Shown here one piece after another: positions 9,109 through 13,806 of a DNA stretch of 13,806 nt. Positions within the stretch are counted from its first letter, which is position 1; each line of letters begins with the position of its first letter. The DNA is from Flavobacterium sp. GTDB taxonomy: Bacteria > Bacteroidota > Bacteroidia > Flavobacteriales > Flavobacteriaceae. The translations under genes were made by a program, and so were the position numbers. The stretch spans positions 1-13,806 of the forward strand of contig JASLHL010000236.1 in NCBI GenBank assembly GCA_030152225.1. Direction: 5' to 3'. Under the pieces are notes generated by a model. That model had not been told where the DNA came from. It worked only from the letters and a program-made list of their open reading frames with translations, and did not search any database.

Positions 9109-9672
9109 TTATTTTGCTTTGATTCTACTCAAGGTTTCCTGTGAAACACCTAAGTAGGAAGCGACAATTTTATTGGGTAATCGCTGTACGATCTTTGGAT
9201 TTTGTGCGAGTAATTGTTGGTAACGCATAGTAGCATCCATCGTTACAAGGGCAAAAAAACGACTGGTATTGTTGATGTATGCAAATTCTAAATATTTGCG
9301 ATAGAATTTTTCCCATTGAGGAACACGGTCAAGTAATTCATAGAAATGCGTATGCGAAATAACATAAACATCCGAAGCTTCTAATGCTTGCATATATTCT
9401 TCTTCGCTCTGTCCTTGAATGAAGCTAACTAAGGTAGTGGCGAATTGATTTTCAAAGGCAAAGAAGCGTGTGGTGTCTTGTCCTGCTTCATTAATGTAAA
9501 AGATACGCAAACACCCTTTGCAAACGAAATACATTTTTTGCGTTTGATTTACTCCTGTATTTAGCTGCTCTCCTTTTTTCACCTTTTCATAGGTAAAATA
9601 AGAGAGAATCACATCGAGTTCTTCGTCTTTTACGTCAATACGCGCTTGAATATAATCAATTAGCTGCTTCAT
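9109..9672 (-). CDS. Crp/Fnr family transcriptional regulator
   Basis: A 187-aa DNA-binding regulator of normal length for Bacteroidota Crp/Fnr proteins. Residues about 15-105 form the cyclic-nucleotide-binding-like beta-barrel, with 'MYFVCKGCLRIFYINEAGQD' as the conserved effector-domain stretch. A long dimerisation helix follows. Residues 167-187 (NKIVASYLGVSQETLSRIKAK, slightly beyond a minimal motif) are the recognition helix-turn-helix ending at the C-terminus. There is no N-terminal cysteine cluster for a 4Fe-4S centre; the only close cysteines are in VCKGC, so the effector is unknown. ATG at 9672-9670 lies 5 bp after the ribB stop, indicating translational coupling. It is the last gene of the operon, ending at the hairpin at 9055-9086. 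An FNR-like palindrome upstream of the operon suggests that it regulates itself and ribB (inference). Confidence 0.9.
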   Translation of the reverse strand: MKQLIDYIQARIDVKDEELDVILSYFTYEKVKKGEQLNTGVNQTQKMYFVCKGCLRIFYINEAGQDTTRFFAFENQFATTLVSFIQGQSEEEYMQALEASDVYVISHTHFYELLDRVPQWEKFYRKYLEFAYINNTSRFFALVTMDATMRYQQLLAQNPKIVQRLPNKIVASYLGVSQETLSRIKAK

Positions 9673-9677
9673 ACTCC

Positions 9678-10325
9678 TTAGTTTTCACTAACAAAAGTAC
9701 GATAATACACAATATCCGCAATTGTTAGTACAGTCATTTTATGCTCAACAGCGAATTCAATAGCTTCGGGTAAACGAGCCATTGTACCATCGTCATTCAT
9801 CAATTCACACAACACTGCTTCGGAAGGTAATCCTGCTAGTTTCATCAAATCTACACTGCCTTCTGTATGTCCATTGCGCTCCAATACGCCTCCTCTTTTT
9901 GCACGCAAGGGAAAAATATGCCCTGGTCTAGCTAAATCATGCGCTGTTGCATTTTTATCACTTGCCGCGCGAACTGTTGTTAAGCGATCCGCAGCAGATA
10001 AACCTGTAGTTACCCCTTTTGCCGCTTCAATCGTTACTGTAAAAGGCGTTTGAAATTGACTCGTATTTTCTGTCACCATATAAGGTAAAGCCAATGTATC
10101 TGCTTTTTCATTGCTTAAACACAAACAAATAACCCCGCTGCAGTAACGGATCAATAAAGCCATGTCCTGTTCTGACATTAAATGAGCGGAAAAAATAACA
10201 TCGGCCTCATTTTCTCTGTCTTTATCATCCAATAACAACACGCCTTTACCTACTTTTAAAAAACTCAACGCGCGTTCTACGCGTTCTTGACTACTTTTTC
10301 CAAATTCTTGTAGCTTGTCTTCCAT
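9678..10325 (-). CDS. ribB: 3,4-dihydroxy-2-butanone-4-phosphate synthase (stand-alone RibB)
   Basis: A 215-aa cytosolic enzyme that converts ribulose 5-phosphate to 3,4-dihydroxy-2-butanone 4-phosphate plus formate, supplying the four-carbon unit for riboflavin. Length matches single-domain RibB; no GTP cyclohydrolase II domain is fused. Catalytic and metal-binding residues are present at the positions used in E. coli RibB: Arg37, Glu38, Glu40 and Asp42 in [10 protein letters not shown], His153-Thr154 in ERNGHTEGS, and Glu174 in CELMNDDG. The substrate loop [18 protein letters not shown] and the ARPGHIFPL motif are intact. Ala41 replaces the Gly of the E. coli acidic loop, which is unlikely to abolish activity. 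The gene lies 10 bp after the DUF2798 gene and 5 bp before crp/fnr. With no other rib gene nearby, it is probably an extra or conditionally expressed copy beside a main rib locus elsewhere (inference). Confidence 0.95.
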   Translation of the reverse strand: MEDKLQEFGKSSQERVERALSFLKVGKGVLLLDDKDRENEADVIFSAHLMSEQDMALLIRYCSGVICLCLSNEKADTLALPYMVTENTSQFQTPFTVTIEAAKGVTTGLSAADRLTTVRAASDKNATAHDLARPGHIFPLRAKRGGVLERNGHTEGSVDLMKLAGLPSEAVLCELMNDDGTMARLPEAIEFAVEHKMTVLTIADIVYYRTFVSEN

Positions 10326-10335
10326 CTTATCCTAT

Positions 10336-10557
10336 TTATTCTTTAATTAATTTTTCTGCATATCTTCTCGCTCGAGGAATAATCAAAAAAGCAGAGGCAT
10401 ACGCCACAGGAAGCATAACACTCCACGCTTTTAAGAATAAAAAGAACCAGCCTTCTTGAAACCCATAATTGCGGAGTATCCCAACAAAAGCCATAATCAA
10501 CGTCATGGGAATCACCACAAATAAAGTATTGACATACTTGTAATATCTACTATTCAT
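10336..10557 (-). CDS. Small two-helix membrane protein, DUF2798-like
   Basis: A 73-aa protein with two predicted transmembrane helices (about residues 9-28 and 37-61) joined by the short loop RNYGFQEG. Positive residues sit at both ends (N-terminal 'SRYYKY', C-terminal 'RARRYAEKLIKE'), which places both termini in the cytoplasm by the positive-inside rule. The 'P...I......N.G....W...W....P.A' pattern fits the DUF2798 family, whose function is unknown. It is the first gene of the operon with ribB and the Crp/Fnr regulator, and its start lies about 18 nt downstream of the likely transcription start. No catalytic residues are visible. The family assignment is by pattern only. Confidence 0.75.
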   Translation of the reverse strand: MNSRYYKYVNTLFVVIPMTLIMAFVGILRNYGFQEGWFFLFLKAWSVMLPVAYASAFLIIPRARRYAEKLIKE

Positions 10558-10579
10558 CTTCTATAATTTTTTACTGATA

Positions 10580-10587
10580 CAAAGATG
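10580..10587 (-). promoter_or_regulatory. -7 box of the DUF2798-ribB-crp promoter
   Basis: The minus strand reads CATCTTTG, one mismatch from the Bacteroidota -7 consensus TAnnTTTG. Transcription would begin near 10575, giving a leader of about 18 nt. No TTTG -33 element is present at the usual spacing; the palindrome at 10609-10624 occupies that region instead. This fits a promoter that needs an activator. Confidence 0.5.
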
Positions 10588-10608
10588 AATCGATGGAAGA
10601 AGAAAGAC

Positions 10609-10624
10609 ATTGACTTAGGTCAAT
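10609..10624. promoter_or_regulatory. FNR-like palindromic operator (ATTGAC-N4-GTCAAT)
   Basis: A perfect 6+6 palindrome, ATTGACTTAGGTCAAT, resembles the classic FNR half-site arrangement TTGAT-N4-ATCAA with C/G in place of T/A at the inner position. Its centre is about 41 bp upstream of the transcription start inferred from the -7 box at 10580-10587, the position used by class II Crp/Fnr activators. The operon it precedes encodes a Crp/Fnr protein, so autoregulation is the simplest reading. The heptamer repeats start 4 bp away. Confidence 0.6.
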
Positions 10625-10627
10625 AAA

Positions 10628-10797
10628 TGGTGAGTGGTGAGTGGTGAGTGGTAAGTGGTAAGTGGTAAGTGGTAATTTGTTAAGAGCAAAGAGCAAAGAA
10701 CAAAGAGCAAAGAACAAAGAACAAAGAACAAAAAAAGGATTCCTACAATAGAAATCCTTTCTTTCTCCCTTCTCCACTCACCACTCACCACTCACCA
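10628..10797. repeat. Intergenic heptamer-repeat element with inverted arms
   Basis: Three heptamer arrays make up most of the gap. Array 1 (10628-10676) is 3 x TGGTGAG, 3 x TGGTAAG and 1 x TGGTAAT. Array 2 (10684-10732) is seven copies of GARCAAA. Array 3 (10777-10797) is 3 x CTCACCA. Positions 10628-10651 and 10774-10797 are perfect 24-nt reverse complements, so the element could fold into a long stem. Heptamer repeats of this kind are known from intergenic DNA of cyanobacteria and Bacteroidota. A 68-codon minus-strand reading frame through it (10571-10777) is low-complexity and not a credible gene. Array 3 overlaps the 3' end of the ABC transporter gene. Confidence 0.85.
10730..10760 (-). 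terminator. Probable terminator of the ABC transporter gene
   Basis: On the minus strand, AAAGGATT (10760-10753), an 11-nt loop and AATCCTTT (10741-10734) form an 8-bp stem followed by a T run to 10730. It lies 25 bp beyond the ABC transporter stop codon. The stem is short and only 25% G+C, so strength is uncertain. It sits inside the heptamer-repeat element, between arrays 2 and 3. Confidence 0.5.
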
Positions 10798-12572
10798 TCA
10801 TGTAACGTTTGAGAGATTTTTTCAAGATTCAAACTATTTGCCATGGCAGAAAAGATTTCATGATAGGTTTGTTTATTGTCGTATAAGACTTCGTGAATAC
10901 CACTTTCTACGACTTGGCCTTTTTCCATCACCACAATATGATGGGCATCAATAATTTGAGAAATGCTATGGGAAACGATAATCACGGTTCTATTTTCTTT
11001 AATTGCATCTAAGCTTCGTTTAATTTGTTCCGTTGCAATGGCATCTAAACTTGCGGTGGGTTCATCCAAAAAGATAATTGCAGGGTCTTTTAGGAATAAA
11101 CGTGCAATGGCGATGCGTTGTTGTTGTCCTCCGGACAGCAATCGAGCATCTGATTCATACCCTTGGGGCAAATCCATAATTTGTTCGTGTATATACGCTT
11201 TTTGAGCAGCATCAATCACATCTTCTATCGTTGCTCCTTCATCGCCATAGCGGATATTCTCTGCTATACTCCCTTGAAAAATATGATTCTTTTGCAATAC
11301 CAATCCAATGTGTTTGCGCAATTCTTTGGTATCGTACTCTTTTAAATCAATCCCATCTAAGAGAATCTGTCCTTGGCTGGGTTCATAGAATTTATCTAAT
11401 AAATTAATCACGGTACTCTTCCCTGCTCCACTTAACCCAACCAAAGCTGTTGTCTTATTGGGTTCAATTACCATCGAAACCTCTCTTAACGCTTTTGTAC
11501 CATTGGGATAATTAAAGGATACATTTCTCAACTCAATACGGCCTTCTATTTGCTTTGGAATATAGGTCCCTGATGTTTCTACTTCATTGGCTTCGATAAT
11601 CTCAAAGAAGCTCTCTGAATAGATCATAGCATCATTGACATCGTCATAAATGCGGTGCAATTGACGAATAGGAGCCGTTACGTTATTAAACAACAGCACG
11701 TGAAACATAATCATCCCCACGCTCATTTGGCCTTCGAGCACAAAATAAGCCGTAAGCAAAATCACCACCACAAGACCAAATTGTTCGATAAAACTTTTTA
11801 TCGCATCAAACACAAAACTCATACGTCGAGTATGCAATTGATTTTCGGTCATATCAATTTGAATTTCTTCGTGTTTCTTCGATTCTAAAGGTTCTCTTAC
11901 AAAGGATTTAATCACAGTAATAGAATTAATCAACGAAATAATTCCGTTGTTCTTATTCTCGCGATAGCTTCTCATTTTGCGTCTGTATCCTTTTAGTTTC
12001 TTGGCTTGCGACTGACTGACATAGAAATACAGGGGGATCATAGCCGTACTGACCAATCCAATGTAGACATTGGCTGAATAAATGAAAAACAGCGCAACAA
12101 AGGCATTGGCAAATAAAGGTAAGATATCGATAAAAAAGTTTTGTACCAAACGCGTGATACTACTGATTCCTTGATCAATACGCGTTTGTAACTTTCCACT
12201 GTCATTTTCTTCTGAGGTATAAAAAGCCATTTTAAAAGTCAAAATTCGCTCTACGACCAGTTGAGAAATATCACGTGAGGTATAAATACGCAATTTTTCT
12301 CCAAAATAACGCTGTCCAAATTGAACACAGCTAAAAGCTATTTCCTTGACAATTAAGATAACACTACACCAAAGTAAGACCTGAAATCCCCAAGCTTCTG
12401 TTGCTTCTTTATTGACCACCGCACTTAGCGCATCGACTAAATGGCGAAGTACTAAGGCATTCACCTGAACGGCAATGGAACCAATAGCAGTTAAAAGTAA
12501 CGTTCCGATCACTAAACCGCGATAGGGTCTAATAAATGGTTTTATTTTCTTTAATATGGTATATAAATTCAT
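10785..12572 (-). CDS. ABC exporter half-transporter (membrane domain fused to ATPase)
   Basis: A 595-aa inner-membrane exporter of the MsbA/lipid and multidrug type that would work as a dimer. Residues about 18-310 are the six-helix ABC transporter type I membrane domain. The nucleotide-binding domain covers about 340-580, with Walker A GLSGAGKST (near 380), Q-loop LVLQKNHIFQGS, signature LSGGQQQRIAIAR (near 480), Walker B IIFLDEPTASLD (near 503) and the H-loop His in VIIVSHS (near 534). All catalytic residues are present and there is no N-terminal peptidase domain. The substrate cannot be read from sequence. The gene is monocistronic, with its own -7 box just before the ATG and a probable terminator after it. 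Its final residues Gly-Glu-Trp and the TGA stop (10787-10785) come from a heptamer repeat, so the original C-terminus may have differed. It is divergent from the GNAT gene. Confidence 0.95.
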   Translation of the reverse strand: MNLYTILKKIKPFIRPYRGLVIGTLLLTAIGSIAVQVNALVLRHLVDALSAVVNKEATEAWGFQVLLWCSVILIVKEIAFSCVQFGQRYFGEKLRIYTSRDISQLVVERILTFKMAFYTSEENDSGKLQTRIDQGISSITRLVQNFFIDILPLFANAFVALFFIYSANVYIGLVSTAMIPLYFYVSQSQAKKLKGYRRKMRSYRENKNNGIISLINSITVIKSFVREPLESKKHEEIQIDMTENQLHTRRMSFVFDAIKSFIEQFGLVVVILLTAYFVLEGQMSVGMIMFHVLLFNNVTAPIRQLHRIYDDVNDAMIYSESFFEIIEANEVETSGTYIPKQIEGRIELRNVSFNYPNGTKALREVSMVIEPNKTTALVGLSGAGKSTVINLLDKFYEPSQGQILLDGIDLKEYDTKELRKHIGLVLQKNHIFQGSIAENIRYGDEGATIEDVIDAAQKAYIHEQIMDLPQGYESDARLLSGGQQQRIAIARLFLKDPAIIFLDEPTASLDAIATEQIKRSLDAIKENRTVIIVSHSISQIIDAHHIVVMEKGQVVESGIHEVLYDNKQTYHEIFSAMANSLNLEKISQTLHDGEW

Positions 12573-12576
12573 TGGA

Positions 12577-12584
12577 CAAAGATA
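12577..12584 (-). promoter_or_regulatory. -7 promoter box of the ABC transporter gene
   Basis: The minus strand reads TATCTTTG, a perfect match to TAnnTTTG, ending only 4 nt before the ATG at 12572. With usual spacing, transcription would start at or next to the A of the start codon, so the mRNA would be essentially leaderless. I found no -33 TTTG at the standard distance. Confidence 0.55.
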
Positions 12585-12685
12585 GTATTCTCCTGCTCTT
12601 TTATTTCTTGACCTGCATCAATAAATAAACAAGCGTTTTATGATAGTCTAAATTTTACTGTACTTTTAATAACAAAAAACAAATC

Positions 12686-13150
12686 ATGATTATACGTCCT
12701 GCGGTTTTAGAAGATATAGAAGCTTTGCAATTGTTGTATCAAAAGCAATTCCTCGATTTACAACGCCATCAACCCTATTCGTTTAAAGCAGATCTCCCTG
12801 CACTTTCTTTTTTACAAGAAACAATTGAGGATGACGACTGTGAATTTCTCCTTGCTGTTGATCAAAATCTGATTGTTGGAATGGCGGCACTTTTTATTGA
12901 GCAAACACTTCCTTATGAATGCTTCGTTCCCCACCGCTATCTCAACTTTGCTGATCTGTATATTGAAGAAGCCTACCGCAATCAAGGGATTGGAAAACAA
13001 CTCATCCAAGCCGTAAAAGATTGGGCCAAGCGAAAACAGGTCGATTATATTGAGCTCCTCGTCCTCAAACAAAACACAAAAGCATTACAACTGTATCTGG
13101 AACAAGCCTTTGAAGTGGTGCATACCACCATGCGCTATCGTATAGACTAG
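12686..13150 (+). CDS. GNAT family N-acetyltransferase
   Basis: A 154-aa cytosolic acetyl-CoA-dependent acetyltransferase. The fold order is typical: N-terminal strand MIIRPAVLEDIEAL, a central 'LLAVDQNLIVGMAALFI' strand pair, then motif A with the pyrophosphate-binding loop RNQGIGKQL (Arg98 to Gly103, fitting Q/R-x-x-G-x-G/A). Motif B follows (IELLVLKQNTKALQLYLEQAFE), carrying the usual Asn and Tyr. Length is normal for a single-domain GNAT. The substrate is unknown; it could be a small amine, an amino acid or a protein N-terminus. It is divergent from the ABC transporter across a 113-bp gap, with only a weak -7-like TACTTTTA at 12661-12668. The start is supported by the intact first beta strand. 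Confidence 0.9.
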   Translation: MIIRPAVLEDIEALQLLYQKQFLDLQRHQPYSFKADLPALSFLQETIEDDDCEFLLAVDQNLIVGMAALFIEQTLPYECFVPHRYLNFADLYIEEAYRNQGIGKQLIQAVKDWAKRKQVDYIELLVLKQNTKALQLYLEQAFEVVHTTMRYRID

Positions 13151-13161
13151 ATTTTATCTTT

Positions 13162-13188
13162 TTGTTTATTTAGAATAAATATAAACAA
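13162..13188. terminator. Inverted repeat between the GNAT and esterase genes, possible weak terminator
   Basis: TTGTTTAT (13162-13169) and ATAAACAA (13181-13188) are perfect reverse complements around an 11-nt loop, 12 bp after the GNAT stop. It is very AT-rich and lacks an immediate T run on the plus strand, so it is a weak terminator candidate. It lies just upstream of the esterase -7 box, so it could instead be an operator for that promoter. Confidence 0.3.
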
Positions 13189-13189
13189 T

Positions 13190-13197
13190 TATCTTTG
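13190..13197 (+). promoter_or_regulatory. -7 promoter box of the esterase gene
   Basis: TATCTTTG matches TAnnTTTG exactly and lies 26 nt before the ATG, giving a leader of about 22 nt. A TTTG at 13161-13164 could be the -33 element, but the 25-nt spacing is longer than usual. Confidence 0.6.
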
Positions 13198-13223
13198 CTT
13201 TTTATACTAAATAAAGAAAAAGA

Positions 13224-13806
13224 ATGAAAGTATCGTTCCGCTACTTGTTGGTTTTTTTGGCTATCGCGCTATCTTCTATGGATGTAAATGCCCAAACCCC
13301 AATTACAATTGGTCAATCGTACACCCTGAAGTCTGATCTGCTCCATGAGTCAAGAGAGATTCAAATCTATCTTCCTAAAACATACACGGATAGCACATTA
13401 ACGCCACAATACTATCCTGTAGTGTATTTGTTGGATAGCGAAAGTAACTTCAACTACTTCACCGCTTATATTGAAAAATTGGCTAAATACCCCTATCCTG
13501 CCATTCCTGAAATGATTGTTGTGGGAATCGTTAACACCAATCGCACCCGAGATTTAACCCCTACTAGGCGAAATGAAAACGTCATGACCCCAGCACAAAA
13601 GGCAAAAATTAAAGGGGAATCGGGAGGGAATGCCTTGTTCTTTCAATTTATAGCAGAGGAATTGAAACCCTTTATTCGTCAACAGTTTAGAGTGAATGAT
13701 TATGCAATATTGGTCGGTCATTCATTTGGTGGAATTACGGCCTTACACAATTTACTGCATTATACAGCTATGTTTCAAGCCTATATTGTACACGATCCGA
13801 GTATTT
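13224..13806 (+). CDS. Secreted alpha/beta-hydrolase, putative esterase (3' end outside window)
   Basis: The first 194 codons of an exported hydrolase of the putative esterase family (PF00756 type, including esterase D and siderophore esterases such as IroE). A signal peptide covers about residues 1-23 (hydrophobic 'YLLVFLAIAL', cleavage after Val-Asn-Ala before Gln). The mature part begins with an IQIYLPKTY strand and a YYPVVYLLDSE strand, as expected near the start of this fold. The nucleophile elbow GHSFGG places the catalytic serine at residue 167. The acid and histidine of the triad would lie beyond the window edge. The frame is intact to the last base. The substrate is unknown. Location is periplasmic or extracellular. 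Transcription probably starts from the -7 box at 13190-13197. Confidence 0.9.
   Translation, partial: MKVSFRYLLVFLAIALSSMDVNAQTPITIGQSYTLKSDLLHESREIQIYLPKTYTDSTLTPQYYPVVYLLDSESNFNYFTAYIEKLAKYPYPAIPEMIVVGIVNTNRTRDLTPTRRNENVMTPAQKAKIKGESGGNALFFQFIAEELKPFIRQQFRVNDYAILVGHSFGGITALHNLLHYTAMFQAYIVHDPSI

Noticed and set aside
10571..10777. Minus-strand 68-codon frame across the heptamer repeats
   Set aside because: The product is low-complexity (LFALCSLLFAL, LPLTTYHLPLTT) and arises from translating tandem heptamers. It would also overlap the operator and promoter of the ribB operon.
10963..11888. Plus-strand frames at 10963-11205, 11163-11345 and 11655-11888
   Set aside because: All lie opposite the well-supported ABC transporter gene and encode nothing recognisable.
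12812..13072. Minus-strand 86-codon frame opposite the GNAT gene
   Set aside because: The GNAT frame on the plus strand has the conserved acetyl-CoA loop, and the antisense frame has no recognisable features.

Overview
The window looks like a chromosomal segment from a Bacteroidota bacterium, most likely a member of Flavobacteriaceae; a Myroides-like genus is only a guess. The supporting signs are TAnnTTTG-type -7 promoter boxes with no Shine-Dalgarno sequences, very AT-rich intergenic DNA, a secreted protein beginning with the 'VGIGT..P...LLDV' N-terminus seen in many Flavobacteriia surface proteins, short Crp/Fnr proteins ending in a 'SYLGVS..TLSRI' helix-turn-helix, and heptameric intergenic repeats.

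Layout. (1) 1-8377, minus strand: the first 2,792 codons of one enormous secreted repeat protein whose C-terminus lies outside the window. After a signal peptide it consists of two module types, long (about 170-205 aa) and short (about 65-95 aa), arranged in two colinear super-repeats about 1.09 thousand residues apart in their cores. A run of decapeptide repeats follows at the window edge. (2) 8378-9054: a gene-free AT-rich spacer. (3) 9055-10624, minus strand: a compact operon (DUF2798-like membrane protein, ribB, Crp/Fnr regulator) closed by a perfect hairpin terminator. It is preceded by an FNR-like palindrome placed where a class II activator would bind, which suggests autoregulation. (4) 10628-10797: a heptamer-repeat element with 24-bp inverted arms, one of which supplies the last codons and stop of the neighbouring gene. 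(5) 10785-12572, minus strand: an ABC exporter half-transporter. (6) 12686-13150, plus strand: a GNAT acetyltransferase. (7) 13224 to the window end, plus strand: a secreted esterase of the alpha/beta-hydrolase fold, truncated by the window.

Functional picture. The dominant object is the giant fibre-like surface protein, probably an exported adhesin or stalk; its function cannot be read from the sequence. The ribB operon probably boosts flavin precursor supply under control of its own Crp/Fnr protein. The ABC exporter, acetyltransferase and esterase show no obvious link to either. I see no CRISPR array, tRNA, rRNA, transposase or phage integration module. Predicted ORFs on the plus strand inside 1-8377 are antisense shadows of the giant gene and are omitted.
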